Shown piece by piece: positions 1 to 12,436 of a stretch of DNA of 64,000 bases. The position numbers and the translations under genes are program-made. The notes under the pieces were generated by a model, which searched no databases, was not told where the DNA came from, and was given only the letters and a program-made list of their open reading frames with translations. The stretch comes from Echinometra lucunter. Lineage: Eukaryota; Echinodermata; Echinoidea; Camarodonta; Echinometridae. Within the stretch, counting starts at the first letter, position 1. The number at the start of each line of letters is the position of its first letter. The stretch lies in the NCBI GenBank assembly GCA_029962745.1, contig CM057156.1, positions 33,176,027-33,240,026 on the forward strand, read 5' to 3'.

Positions 1-400
1 GGGGGGGGGGGGAGGGGGAGACAGACAGACCAAACAGAGACAGTGAGATAAGAATAGTATACATGTAGGTCAAAACACACAGAGAGACAGAGAAAGAAAG
101 GACGAGCATTTATAAGGAAAGAGACAAGGGAGGAGGTTTCAGGGGAAAGATTATTATATCATTCATAATTCGTATCTGTACTGTCAGGAAACTTAGGAAA
201 GGTCATTTGTAAGCTCATTTTCACACAGGCTACATGTATTTGTGGTGCTTTATTAGCTAATAATATGAGCAAGGAGAAGGAAAAGGAGAGAGGGGGAAAG
301 AGAAAAGAGAGTGTGAGAGAGGAGAGAGAGAGAGGGATAGGAAAACTGAAGAAAGAGAGAGAGAGTAGAAGGAAGAAAGAGAGAGCACCACAGAGAAGGT
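1..400. repeat. Purine-rich low-complexity DNA
   Basis: The window opens with a run of G, then GA-rich DNA at 1-150 and again at 270-400 with GAGA tracts. The short minus-strand reading frame here is Leu/Ser/Phe-rich and only reflects the GA repeat. No gene is supported. Confidence 0.8.
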
Positions 401-2465
401 ACGTACTTGAATGCAGCAATATCGGATATAGCCGATAGAGACCTACCATCATTTTTTCAGGCTTGTAAATGAATACTCCGCTATACCCACTCTTTTAGAT
501 CTAAACGCAACCCCATGTCATTGGAATAGAAAAGGAAATAAACTGCCGTTATCTTCACTTAGCGAAACCACCAACCATTGTCTGTTTGTGTTGTTTTTGT
601 AACAATTTCAGTCCATCACAGAGGGACAAGTAGTTTTGAATGACTCCTTCCATTAGCATTAAAACCTGTCCAGTTTACCCACAATAGCATCAACTTGAGG
701 AGGATTTGGAAGAAAAGGAAAGTGACTTCAATCCTGGAGTTTTTACGGAGTTTATTGATCTTGAACCAGTCATTCAGGGGAAATACGTTGTTGTCTTGGT
801 CTTGGAGTGGTAATGCCATCCATGCTTCGATGGATGGTCTTTTGGCCCCCTGCTTAACTCATCCTGCTCCATTGAGCACCTTTCAAGTATAGATTTTGAA
901 GGAAATCAATAATTCTTACACAATTATTTGAGAGGAATGGTATTCAGAATGAACCTTCAAGGTAAGTCATAGATGATAATGGACAGATATTGTAGGAAGA
1001 CAATGTTCTTGTTCTCAGTATTAATTGTAAATGTCAGAGGAGGTGAATATCCTCTTCTGTATCAAGGCTAACTTTAAAAAAATGTACAGCCAAATATTTT
1101 GCAAAAAAAGAATTATTGGCAAAAATGTCTATAAGTGCAATTTCTTACTCATCATGTGTGAAACAATTAAAAAATTACTATGGATGTGTAATATTTGTAG
1201 CGTACATGTATGTCCATCTTTTTTTCTTTGTTTTAGGGTCACACGGCGCGACAAACCCGCTTGCCCTCTTGCCCGGGGCAAGTGAAAGTCACGGGCGGGC
1301 AAGCAAATGCAAAAATCACTTGCCCGATTGGGCAAGTGTCCAAAAACGGTCTGTGGAGGCTGCCAAAAAAGCACACGCTAATTCACCGTGAGCGAGCTAG
1401 CTGTGTCCATTCCACTATAGATCCCAAACTGACTCAACCACACAAGACTCACATCATGATTCGATATCGAACTTGGCCTGAATGATTTCTTGCCCACCAT
1501 AAAATTTAATCAGAAGGGCACTAACGAACAAGCTCTTGCTTGCAAGCATGAATGTCTATTTTTCAATGATGTCTGTTCGTTTTTCATTCATTTCTTTCTT
1601 CAAAAATATCTTGTCAAGACTTGTCATACTTTTGTATAGCTTCCGTTCATTTCTCTTCATGATTACGTGAGTGAGCTCCTTCGCTCATAATTTAAGATAT
1701 ATACAGATTAATAACAATTGTAAAATTGTGGGCTAAAATAGTGCAATTGCCTCAAGTAGTTTTCACCCACGTCCGCATACAATGCATATAAATGTGTTTC
1801 CCGTCTTGGCTGTTTCATTTATAATGGCAAGAGTCGATCATGCAAGAACTAAAACAACTCAGTTTGTAGGTCTTACTTGATGATTATAAACGACAATCGG
1901 AGGTGAATTCTAGACATTTTAGCGTAATAAAGTAACATTACCATACCTTCAAACTTTCAAATGTAAAGATAATTCGTTAATTTAGACATAATTACACATT
2001 TTGGGGGAACCAATTTTTTTTTTGTAGAGGCCGGGGTCATACAAATTATTGGACTACACTACAATGTATGTATACACTAATTTTACAATTGTTATTAATC
2101 TGTATATATTTTAAATTGTATTTGAAGTTAATTGAACCCAACCTCATGCTTTGGGTTGCAATAAAGTATCTTATAATTATTGAAGTATGAAGGATTAACG
2201 AGGCTAGAAATCAATGGAGGTTGACCATATTGCCTTTTAGTCCAGGTTTATCACACTCGACATGGAGTGTATTTTATGGTTACTTCAAATTTCAGTAATT
2301 TGCATTGTGTATTTTAAATGTTTTCAGTTAGCAAGACAAAATTATTGTCTGCTAATTTTCTTCAAACTCAAAGTTTTTTTAAAAATAGAAATATTGTAAT
2401 CAAGATGTTTTTGATGTCCCAGGATTTATAAACACTTCCTGGGTTATATTAATCTATACATCAAC
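401..2465. other. Non-coding stretch, no gene seen
   Basis: AT-rich DNA with only short, stop-limited frames. A GC-richer patch at 1237-1350 repeats the word CTTGCCC and its complement GGGCAAG in palindromic arrangement (for example 1319-1340), which looks like a repeat fragment. I see no exon with convincing codon use. Confidence 0.6.
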
Positions 2466-3180
2466 ATTTATTTGCCACTCCCCACCCAGGTGTAAAGTGG
2501 GTACCTGGTACTGTACGATGTTAAAGGAGAATGCAACCCCGGCATCAGTGTGCTCTTAGTGAAGATGACCAAAAAGAGTAAACAGTGAAAGTTTGAGCAA
2601 AAACAGACAATCAGTTCAAGAGTTATGAATTTTGAAAGTTTTGGTAAATCCCTATTATGGGGATCCTTGAGTTGGCAACTTTGCCAGCATCTGTGATGTC
2701 ATCGTGGACAACTCTCAATTCATTTCGTTCATAATTAAAAAAATATATATATTTATATGAAATTTCAAGTCAGTAATCAACATAATTCTTCCCAAAATGC
2801 TCGCAGAATTGATATAGCCATGTCATACTCAATTAAATTCTGTGTACAAAATGAATGGAGAGTTGTCCACGATGACATCACAGATGCTGACAAAGTTGCC
2901 AATTCAAGGATCCCCTTAATAAGGATTTACTTAAACTTACAAAGTTCATAACTCTTGAACAGATTGTCTGATTTTGCTCAAACTTTCACCGTTTACTCTT
3001 CTTGTTCTTCTTCATTCACTGAAAGCACACTGATGTCTGGGTTGCATTTTCCTTTAAAGTCATTGTGAGCATCTGCAAAAAGGCACCAGGAAGTGGAGAA
3101 GGTGCATACATTGTGTGCAGGCAAAGTGCACAGAGACATGGGAGATGTATAAGTCACTATAAACAATCAGAATATCATTA
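2466..3180 (+). mobile_element. SINE body fragment split by a fold-back element
   Basis: The left piece (2466-2520, with words such as TTTGCCACTCCCCACCCAGG and GGGTACCTGG) and the right piece (3058-3180, with GTCATTGTGAGCATCTGCAA and AGTGGAGAAGGTGCATAC) are consecutive parts of the SINE body also seen at 14540-14790 and 59945-60365. The 533 bp between them are a separate TTAA-flanked element. The tRNA-like head is missing. Confidence 0.65.
2521..3057. mobile_element. TTAA-flanked fold-back MITE, family A
   Basis: TTAA occurs at 2521-2524 and 3054-3057. The element between begins AGGAGAATGCAACCC and ends GGGTTGCATTTTCCT, a near-perfect terminal inverted repeat. Complementarity continues through most of both arms (2525-2730 against 2840-3053), leaving a short AT-rich loop. 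It has no coding capacity, so it is non-autonomous. A half copy lies at 10188-10346. Confidence 0.85.
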
Positions 3181-3494
3181 GACCTTGTCATTAATTGTGA
3201 TTATCTGAGACTACCTTGAGCTGAAAATTGAATATTTACATGTATGTGTAATCTGTAATGCATGTTTTAATTTCATGCTATGATTACGGTAATTACTGTT
3301 ATGTGTATGTGCTGGTATATAAAGACAGATATTACACTTGGCATGTGCCATACAGATTTGCATATAAATGTATATATATGCTGCAGCTCATTATATATAT
3401 TGGAGTGCTTAAAAAGTCAGTGAGTATGAATAATGAGGATTCGAATGACTGTCAATAATCAAAGTAGATTATTTTTAAAAGTATACTACCTATG
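3181..3494. other. Non-coding, nothing recognised
   Basis: AT-rich DNA with no supported feature; the 66-codon frame here has no recognisable motif. Confidence 0.6.
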
Positions 3495-3981
3495 TTAAAG
3501 GGGGTACCCAATGCTGAAACAATGTTAGCTCATTTAAAAAAGCATGATTTTATAAGCAGAAAATCATCTGCCTAAAGTTTTTTTTAAAGTCGTGTTGCCA
3601 AGGAAACCCCCAAATGTGGTAAGATTTCAGGATATTTTTGACCCCTCAGCTGTGTCCCAGTTTCATCTGGGTACCCACTTTTACGTCAAAATGACGTCAA
3701 AGTGGGTCCTTGTGGCGCACTTCTAGTAAAATGCGCGCAAAGTATAATACGTATTGTACAGTCCAGCGCGCAGCACAAATGCAGTGCGCGAAGCTGGGTA
3801 CCCACTTTTACGTCATACCTCATACTCAAATTTTTTGGTCAACTCTTGACTTTTTATGAGAAAATTAGCCAAAATGCATTGATTTCGACTGGAAATCATC
3901 AAATTTTTAATGTTATTCTTCTTAGAATTCTATTCTCGATCATATATCCAAAAAAAATTTACCATTGTGTAATCACTTTAA
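3495..3981. mobile_element. Probable TTAA-flanked MITE, family H
   Basis: TTAA at 3495-3498 and 3978-3981 encloses ends reading AGGGGGTACCCAATG and, on the other strand, AGTGATTACACAATG, an imperfect inverted repeat. Inside, GGGTACCCACTTTTACGTCA occurs twice (about 3668 and 3793), the first followed by a TGACGTCA palindrome. It is less certain than the other TTAA elements because the ends have diverged. Confidence 0.5.
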
Positions 3982-4120
3982 GCTTGTAGATCAGTATTAA
4001 AGTAACTGCATAACATGATTGTTGGTTAACCTCTCTGCTGCAGGCTGTTTATAAGCCTGCAAACTTTCTGCATTTCATATTTCTGGGTAGAGAATAGTCT
4101 TTTTTTCTATTTGCAGGGGT

Positions 4121-4578
<458 letters not shown>

Positions 4579-4690
4579 ATGGTTTATTGTATAGCGCTCA
4601 TGTCTATCACATTCTGACACTCCTGGCACTCCACTGTTATTACCCTGGCTTCAGCATGGCTGCCATTATGGCACTCTAGCATTTCAAGGA
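4579..4690 (-). mobile_element. SINE 3' end fragment
   Basis: Read on the minus strand, the segment contains CATAATGGCAGCCATGCTGA and GAGCGCTATACAATAAACCA and then runs into (ATT)n. The same words occur in the SINE at 55634-55912. Confidence 0.6.
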
Positions 4691-4697
4691 ACTCCTT

Positions 4698-4968
4698 ACA
4701 CTATGAACACGATGGACAAAGAAAGTGGACAAAATAAACAACCCCACATTCTACCCTTCACAATGGTTCTGGTAGTCAAAAGAACATTCCTTCACTGCTA
4801 TTGTCTAAAATATGTGGAACAGGTGTCACATGCATATTCACCTCGAACTACATTATTAAACATAATCGCTGTGAAGGGATGTTCTTTTGACTACCAGAAC
4901 CATTGTGTAGGGTAGAATGAGAGGTTGTTTATTTTGTCCGCTTTCTTTGTCTGCCATGTTCATAGTGT
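4698..4968. mobile_element. Fold-back element, 271 bp
   Basis: The ends ACACTATGAACA and TGTTCATAGTGT are inverted. The arms (4698-4800 and 4868-4968) pair over about 100 bases, including the shared word TGGTTCTGGTAGTCAAAAGA and its complement. No coding capacity. It lies between a SINE end and the 150-bp-unit element. Confidence 0.8.
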
Positions 4969-5001
4969 TAGTGGTTTGATGTTTTTTGGCTTGTCCAACT
5001 T

Positions 5002-5752
5002 TTTATGCCTCCGCCCACCGTAGGTGGTTGCCGGAGGCATTATGTTTTCGGGTTGTCCGTCCGTCCCGTTTTTGTTCTCGCAATAACTTAAGAACCGTTT
5101 GACAGATCAACTTCAAACTTGGCTTGTGTATCCATATGGGAGGGACAATGATCTGATTAGATTTTGGAGTCTCAAAGTCAAAGGTCAAGGTCATAGAGGT
5201 AATAAAACACATAAAAATGGCTCGTTCTCGCGATAACTTAAGAACCATTTGACAGATCCACCTCAAACTTGGCACAGGTATGCATATTGGAGGGACAATG
5301 ATCTGATTAGATTTTGGGGTCACAAGGTCAAAGTTCAAGGTCATAGAGTTAGTAAAACATAAAAATGGTTCGTTCTTGCGATAACTTGAGAACCATTTGA
5401 CCTATCAACTTCAAACGTAGCACAGGTATGCATTTGGGAGGGACAATGATCTGATTAGATTTTGGGGTCTCAAGGTCAAAGGTCAAAGGTCATAGAGGTC
5501 ATTATCTACATAGAAATGGTTCGTTCTTGTGATAACTCAGTAACCATTTGACGGTTCAACAAACTTGGCTCATGTATGCATATGGAAAGGGCAATACTCT
5601 CATTAGATTTGGGGGTCACAAGGTCAAAGTTCAAGGTCAAAGATGTCATTGTATAAATGAAAATAAATCAACATAAAGTGCCATTTATTTCTGATTTGGT
5701 AATGGCGGAGGCATAAAGTTCGACCACGCGTGGTCGAAGATTTCATCTAGTT
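5002..5752. mobile_element. 150-bp-unit element, copy 1
   Basis: The left end reads TTTATGCCTCCGCC and the right side GGCGGAGGCATAAA (5704-5717), so the element has 14-bp inverted ends, followed by the palindrome TTCGACCACGCGTGGTCGAA. The interior holds four head-to-tail units of about 150 bp, each with ATAACTTAAGAACC-like, GGGACAATGATCTGATTAGA-like and AAGGTCAAAGGTCA-like blocks. Minus-strand frames of up to 113 codons only mirror the unit and have no start or domain of their own. Copies 2 and 3 lie at 36921-37671 and 54358-55125. Confidence 0.85.
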
Positions 5753-7289
5753 TTATTTGCTCTTCCGTCTGTCGACATGTATCCCAGCTTCTCATGACAG
5801 ATATTTCAAGAACCATTTGCATAGGAACTTTAAACCGAATTTAGACAGAGATATATTGAAGATGCAGTCATATTCATCTTGTTGCTATATAAGTAGATTA
5901 CAATTACTTGACAGTCTCTTAGTTTTTCTTTGATCTTGCTGCTGACCAGCTAAAAGCAAAGAAATCTGACAAAAGTTGGAGGGCCTACTGAAACGGTATG
6001 TAGAAATGGCAAGAAGAAATGGTTATGTCTGTGTCTTGTAATATGATAATCATGCCATCTGTTATATCATACCACACTTTACAAATGAATTTATAACCGA
6101 CTTGTTCCTTTATGAGGAAGTGAATGTCTATCTTTATAATGACATGATCATATTTCCTTCTTTTCTCACAGTTCTTAAAGGGTGTTACAAGAAGCAATAT
6201 CACAGTGAATTGATGTGTAAAGAAAGGCTTTTGTTTACGGGAGGTCAAATCACCTGTTGTGGAAGTTTTCTCATGTTTCTACTTGAAAGGACGTAATGAT
6301 GTAGCCTTTAAGCAGCCTGTTTGCTCTGCTCTCTACTCTTTCAAGCAATCTCAGTTACATGTAGTTAAAAATCCTTTAGGTTAGTTGAAATATGAATCTA
6401 CCAGCAGTTGGTTAAAAAGTATCCCCAAATACATACAAAATTTATTAACCTACACAATGTACAGCTGGTAATTTCATATTTCAATCAATCTAATGATTTA
6501 CAATGTATATCCAACTTTTCTGAGAATGAGGTCTTTACCTCTGCCCTCAAAACTCATTTGTTTACATTCTCTACTAAATGAACCATTGTGTGTTTCTTGG
6601 ATTAGTGATATTAATGAATCACCAGAACATATATCTGACATTTCATTGAACTTTCTTTCAATTAACCATTTTTTTTCAAAACAGAACCTGAACAAGACAA
6701 AGGGTATGTGAAGTGCACGTTTATAACAACCCACTCTTTTTTCCTCCCACAATTCAATCTGTCTGCCATATTCTGTCGTCATGCAAGACTGCCCTCTATA
6801 CACAATGGAAAGTGTAAACAGGTTGACCATGTAGAAGGGGCGTATTGGGAGCCCCAGTTCCTTGCACCATTTCGATAAATCAGCCCTAAGGTAATCCAAT
6901 AATATGGCGTGTAATTGGCTGCATTCTTACCAGCCGGATCACTCTGCCTGCATTCCAGGGGCTTTTATGTGAGCCCCCTCCTCCCTCCCCCCCCCCTCCT
7001 TAATGGAAAATATTTTGAAAATTGATCCCACACACTCCAAAGATTGGATAGAGACCTGTAGACTCAGCTGGGTTAGGTTTGGAGGAGAAGGTGGTCAAAT
7101 AGAAATGGATTTCATTTTTTTGCTGTGTTTTATTCAGTCAAAAACAATCATAAAATTTACAAACAAGGTTTCGTTTTTTTGCTGTTGAACACACAGTTTC
7201 AGAAAGTATTTCCTTCACCTGTTGAATACCAAGCTTAAGATATTTTGGGCCAGGGTCTATGGAAAATGCTTAAACTTTATTCAGGCCTT
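5753..7289. other. Non-coding, no gene seen
   Basis: AT-rich DNA with a C-run near 6986. A 133-codon minus-strand frame at 6498-6899 overlaps a plus-strand frame and shows no motif I know, so I do not call it. Confidence 0.5.
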
Positions 7290-9025
7290 TGTGTTTTATA
7301 ATTAATCTACTATTTATTATGACGAGTGCTTTTCCTGATGATATAAAAATACCTAAAGTGACACCACTGTACAAAAAGAAAGACAGAACAGATGTTTGAA
7401 ATTATAGACCAATTAGTGTTTTAAGTGTAGTTTCAAAAATTATGGAAAAATCAGTTCATGTTCAACTTGAAAGATACTACAAAGAAAAAATTATTATTTA
7501 TGATTTTCAGTCTGGCTTTCGTCACGACTGTTCGCCAGAAACAAGTCTAATTCACTTGACAGATTATGTGAGGACTGAAATCTCACATGGGCACTTTGTT
7601 GGTATGGTGCTTCTTGACCTGCAAAAAGCCTTTGACACTGTTAATCACGAATAATGGGATTCAGTAAGGTGAGTTTAGCATGGTTCTTGCCTATCCAATC
7701 GACACCAGCTGGTAGCAATTCATGATACTCATTCCAAAGTTCTACCAATAACATGTGGCATTCCACAAAGGAGCATTCTAGGCCCAATCCTCTTTACAAG
7801 TTATATCAATGATATGTGTATTTGTGTAAATGATTGTAAACTATTATTATATGCCGATGACAGCATATTACTTTAATCAAATTCTGACCCAAAATATGTT
7901 GAGGAAAAACTCAGTGAAGAGCTGTCAATATGTGTTGATTGGATGACAGACAACAAGCTTTCTTTACACTTGGGTAAAATAGAAAGCATTTTGTTCTGTA
8001 GCAAAGGTAATGCTAAAAAAATTAGGTGATTTCAAAGTAGCGTACAAAGATCAAATAATTCAGAGAAGAGAATCTGTAAAGTATTTAGGCATTGAATTAA
8101 CCAGCCAGGTTTCATTTTTATCTTTAGTAGAATCTACGTATAGTAAAAAGGGCTAACTCCCGTTTGAAATTTTTGTACAGATACCAAAATTGCATGAATT
8201 TGCATGCAAGGCGTATACTATGCTTTGCTCCTATTCAGTGTTTATTTGACTATGCTAACGCTGCGTGGTATAATAATTTAGGCAAGTCAGAATAGTCAAA
8301 CTAAGATGGTAAGATTCATTCATTGTTTAGGCCTAAGAACGCACGTTGGCTATAACGAGCTCTCTGCAGTCGGTTTACTTAATGTCAGTCAAAGATCATA
8401 CTGCACCACGCACATAAAATATATAACTCGAGGGCAAATCATTATATTGGCCGCAATTTTAATCTTGTTACAGACTTACATAATTATGATACAAGAAATA
8501 GTCACTGTAATTTATCTTGCCCGAACAAGTAGGCAGTATTGGCAACTGCTTTTATTATAATGCAATCAAATACTGGAATTCTCTCCCTAATAATATTAAA
8601 GCAGTAGAAAACTTTTCTCACTTTAAAAGACTATTAAAAGAGTTCCTATCACTTGATTCTAAGAATAAAGAAACAAGTGACATGATTTACACAAAAAGAT
8701 ATGCTTTGGATGTACAGATCAGTATTCTTTTCTCTACCTTATCGATATTGACATATATTATTCCATTCTTTTGTGTTGATTTTTTTTCTCGTTTTAAATG
8801 TGTTGCTGTTAAACTCATGTAAATATGTTTCATTATGTATATAGTGCTAAATACCTACCAGCCATGTTACCAGCAGTCAAGTTGTTCTATTCTCTTTAGG
8901 ACCCCATTAAGCTTTCGAGCTTTCATGAGTCATCCTGTCAAGCTTTCATGAACGTCTCCTTTATGTATACTGTGTGCTCTTTATCACTGTGTATATCTTA
9001 ACTTGACAAATAAATCAAATCAAAA
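7290..9025 (+). mobile_element. Decayed non-LTR retrotransposon (LINE), reverse transcriptase and 3' end
   Basis: Conceptual translation with several stops and frameshifts gives reverse transcriptase blocks in order: NYRPISVLSVVSKIMEK (about 7399), QSGFRHDCSPETSLIHL (7507), VLLDLQKAFDTVNHE (7608), GIPQRSILGPILFTSYIND (about 7757) and LLYADDSIL (about 7846), the last being the catalytic YADD box. A typical LINE carboxy-terminal segment, NAIKYWNSLPNNIKAVENF, follows near 8561. The copy ends at about 9020 with a TAAATCAAATCAAAAT-like tail. Block order and the YWNSLP ending fit the CR1/L2 group, which is my inference. There is no endonuclease region, so it is 5'-truncated, and it is certainly dead (TGA at 7396, TAA at 7652). 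Confidence 0.85.
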
Positions 9026-9837
9026 TCTAAAATATCACTGAAGTCAATCATGCTTAACAGGTTACATGTATAATAGGAGAATTGAAGGATGCTCAAAATA
9101 TGTTTCTATTAGGGAATTCTTTTGCAATATACACGTCTCCAATTCATCTGTAAAGATATTTGGCCATAATGTAGTACTTTGATGTACATGTAGTACCCTT
9201 GATTTATCTGCATTGAATGCAGCAGCTGTGATGAAATTAATTTTACATTGTATATGTGCTGTGTGTCAATAAATATATGTTATTAACAGAAGACAGACAT
9301 ACTCCCCTACATGTAATGTTTGTGAACATATTCATGCTGCAGCTCATCAAATCTTTCTGTGCATGATCATTTGTGAACAATGAAGAATATTTCTTTTTGA
9401 TAACAGCTGACAGATTCTCACTACTCCAAGTTTCAAGGGTTGCATGATTGTAGCAGTGGAAGTGAACGATAGATCATATTGCATAATGCATTCATCCTTC
9501 TGTTCAATGCATGTCTAGCCCAATATTCAATGGAATTTTGTCTGATATAGTCCAGCTCTGTGTTCACGTATGTTTTTCCTTGAAAAGAGGAAATATGGAA
9601 ATCTAGTTAAGTAATATGCTTGTATATGTAGTATTGATCAGCAGTGCCTAACATTATTTTGTCTGATATCATTTTTTTTCCATTTTGCTGGTAGGCAAAG
9701 ACATAAAACATTATATTGCCAATATGTTTTTACTTATGATATAACATGTGACACATCATGTTTTACATGTAATGTATCAGAGCAGCCTTGAACTTGAAGA
9801 GAAACTGGAGTAGAGGAGGATACATGGATATGTGGGT
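9026..9837. other. Non-coding, nothing recognised
   Basis: AT-rich DNA without open frames of note or visible repeat structure. Confidence 0.6.
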
Positions 9838-10185
9838 GATGTTCGTTATTCCAAAGGTTTGTTATTCAGAAGGTTCGTTATTCTGAATGTTCGTTAGTCC
9901 GAAAATGAAATAAGGTTTGTTGTTCTGAAGGTTCGTTAATCCGAAAATGAAATAAGGTTTGTTAATGAGAAAATAACTAGCGTACTAATGAACCTTATTT
10001 CATTTTCGGACTAACGAACCTTCGGAATAACAAACCTTTTTTCATTTTTGGACTATCGAACCTTTGGAATAGTGAACCTTATTTCATTTTTGGACTAACA
10101 AACCTTCGACATAACGAATCTTCAGAATAACGAATCTTCGGAATAATGAACCTTCGGAATAAACAAACCTTCAGAATAACTCGAG
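9838..10185. repeat. Inverted repeat built of TTCGTTATTC-type units
   Basis: The left half repeats GGTTCGTTATTCNGAA and CCGAAAATGAAATAAGGTTT. The right half repeats the complements, AACCTTATTTCATTTTCGGA and TTCGGAATAACGAACC. The axis lies near 9980. Each arm is itself made of short repeats, so the whole forms a long imperfect hairpin. Confidence 0.8.
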
Positions 10186-10187
10186 GA

Positions 10188-10346
10188 TCCCTATTACAGG
10201 GATTTACTTAAACTTTCAAAATTCGTAACTCTTGAACAGATTGTCTGATTTTGCTCAAAATTTCTCTGTTTACTATGTATCTTTCTTGTTCATCTCTATT
10301 CACTGAAAGCACACTGATGCATGGGTTCCATTTTCCTTTAAGAAGA
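10188..10346. mobile_element. Half copy of fold-back MITE family A
   Basis: It matches the right arm of the element at 2521-3057, from the GGATCC-containing stem to the terminal CATTTTCCTTTAA, but has no left arm. It directly abuts the preceding inverted repeat, so that junction may mark a truncation or an insertion. Confidence 0.75.
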
Positions 10347-10455
10347 GAGAGTGAGTGAAAGAGAAAAGAGTTATAGAGAGAGAGGAGGGTGAGTGAAAGA
10401 AATGAGTGAGGGAAATAGGAGCGTGCAAAAGAAAGAGAGAGAGAGAGAGAGAGTG
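10347..10455. repeat. GA-rich low-complexity tract
   Basis: GAGA repeats with short interruptions; the overlapping minus-strand frames are shadows of it. Confidence 0.85.
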
Positions 10456-11076
10456 AGTTTGTGATCCATCTTTTGTACTCATGTGGAGGTATCCTAGCAA
10501 CAGCGCTGTTATGACAAATGTGATTTTGCCATGCTTGGCACATCAAGTTTCTGTTCAATTTTTATATTACTACTGGTACATGCGTATGACTGCGCAGTGT
10601 AATATGATTTGAAGTCTAACAAACGTTAGATATACATCTACATATTTGTGATACTAATTTTTTTGCTACATATTTCATACAACTTGAAATGGCATTTAAA
10701 TTCATATACACAATTCATCTAAAAGGAAAATTGTAAAAGATATCTTTGAAATATCCAGTTACATTGTGTATATCTACTTAAAAGCACTTAAATGTACTTT
10801 GGTATACCACCTGGAGCAATTGAATCGGTAAGTGTACTGTGAACAGTTTTGACACTCCTTTTCTATCTACTTCAATAGCACTAATTGGGAAATCAGAAAA
10901 GTGGTCTACATTTTGTCAGTACATTGTGACTATATGTGACTTACGGTACCATGATGTAGTCACCACGGGACTTGAATAAAAAAGAGGCGATATAGATGAA
11001 TAGAGAAATATGCCTCTGGATCCTTAGTTGGAAAACACTTTCAAAACAGCCTTTACAAATGTACATTGTACCCATG

Positions 11077-11290
11077 TACTGTAAAACTTGAAATTTTTGG
11101 GCCACTATTTTTTCGCACTCGGCTGAGTTAAACACAGTTGCGCATTTTTAATATTTCGCGGACAGTTACGAGAACTGTATTCACGTGCAAAATAAACAAA
11201 ATAATTTGCATGGTTTTATTTTCACGCATGTGTCGTGATGCTCAAAATGCACAAAATTTCCACACCACAAAATATTCCTCGTTTACAGTA
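11077..11290. mobile_element. Possible short MITE with TACTGTAAA ends
   Basis: The segment begins TACTGTAAAACTTGAAATTT and ends AAATATTCCTCGTTTACAGTA, giving short inverted termini. The interior has TTTCGC and CACG-rich words not seen in the surroundings. No coding frame. Confidence 0.5.
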
Positions 11291-11384
11291 TATGATTTTG
11301 AAACATCGTTGTCACTTAACCCATGATAAATGAAAGCTAAAATTTTTTCTAAGCAACATTAAATTTAGATCCCATCTCCATGTA

Positions 11385-11840
11385 ACTATGGGTATGTTTA
11401 ACGGGGTGACTCGTTTTCTAGAAATAAGGGCTAGAAATAAGAAATGGGTACTTGAGTCACGAACACAAATCATGCTCTCTGGATGTTGTGTTTATTGTTG
11501 TGATCCGAGTTCCCCAAACCCTCGAGCCCATACCCAGCTGCAGGATGACCCAGCAGTAAAGGTCAAAGGTCAAAGGCTTATTACTTTTTATCTGACCGGG
11601 AAATAGGAGTCCGAAGTTCCCAAATGAAACGCAACAAAAGTCATGTTGTGTTTATCGGCACAACTGAGTCGCCGACCTGGATCAACGGGTAATCAAATCC
11701 CCCTTTTTTGTGGAACTCAAGTCCGGAACGCTAGTTCGATAATCAAGTCGCCATAGTGTTTATCGAGGGTAACGGGTAGCTAGTTTGGAACTTGGGTTGC
11801 TTATTAGCCCTCTGTTACCTTCAATAAACACACCCTCTGA
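11385..11840. repeat. Segment with a recurring GTTTATYG word
   Basis: GTTTA(A/T)(C/T)G-like words followed by GTGA/GAGTC-like words recur near 11395, 11490, 11645 and 11755, with an inverted version near 11825. It looks like an old composite repeat, possibly with inverted ends (GGGTATGTTTA and AGAGGGTGTGTTTA). Family unknown. Confidence 0.35.
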
Positions 11841-12436
11841 GTAGGCTCATTAGACAGGGAATAACATAATGTGGACAAAGTGGAAGGATAAGCTATATGT
11901 ATAAAAGCTGTTATACATGTATTAACCATAATATGAAATTTTCATTGAATAATGTAATTTATAGTAAAACTAATGCATTGGAAGCAAAGGTTCATGTAGA
12001 TCCTGAGTGTCAGATGTGTTTTCTTTACAATTGTCTGAGAAGCATACCAATATTTTTCTGGCAAAGCTGTCTGCATCTAGGTGTTATACTATTGATTTCA
12101 TAATTGGTTGTTTGCAATATTCACAGAATTTCACATGTAGATACACATGTACTGCTTTGCGCAGTTGTTCCTGTAGTATGTTGGTGGCATGATCCAATGA
12201 ATCACATTTTATGTATTGCACTTGTCTGTATGATGCAGCTCTGAGATGGATAGTGATGCCCATCTTTGTAGTCTTTTTAGTTTTTGTCTGGATCCAAAAT
12301 CTTGGACCATCTTTTGATTATATTGACAATGTCTTGGATTGTTCACATCATTGTACGTGATCATGGAATACTTTTATAGGAATCTGTAACTTTCTGCATC
12401 AATCATGGTTTGTGATGTGAGTGGTCACCTGCCAAC
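11841..12436. other. Upstream flank of exon 1
   Basis: AT-rich DNA with no clear TATA or initiator signal. An in-frame TGA at 12413-12415 stands before the ATG at 12437. A possible acceptor (TTTTATAG) ends at 12380, so the exon could carry 5' untranslated sequence spliced from further upstream. Confidence 0.4.

Noticed and set aside
5003..5344. 113-codon minus-strand frame with repeated PKSNQIIVPPI segments, also partly at 54396-54584
   Set aside because: It is the translated 150-bp unit of a repeated element; the repetition follows the DNA unit and no known domain fits.
6498..6899. 133-codon minus-strand frame
   Set aside because: No motif, no coding-like third-position bias, and it overlaps an opposite-strand frame.
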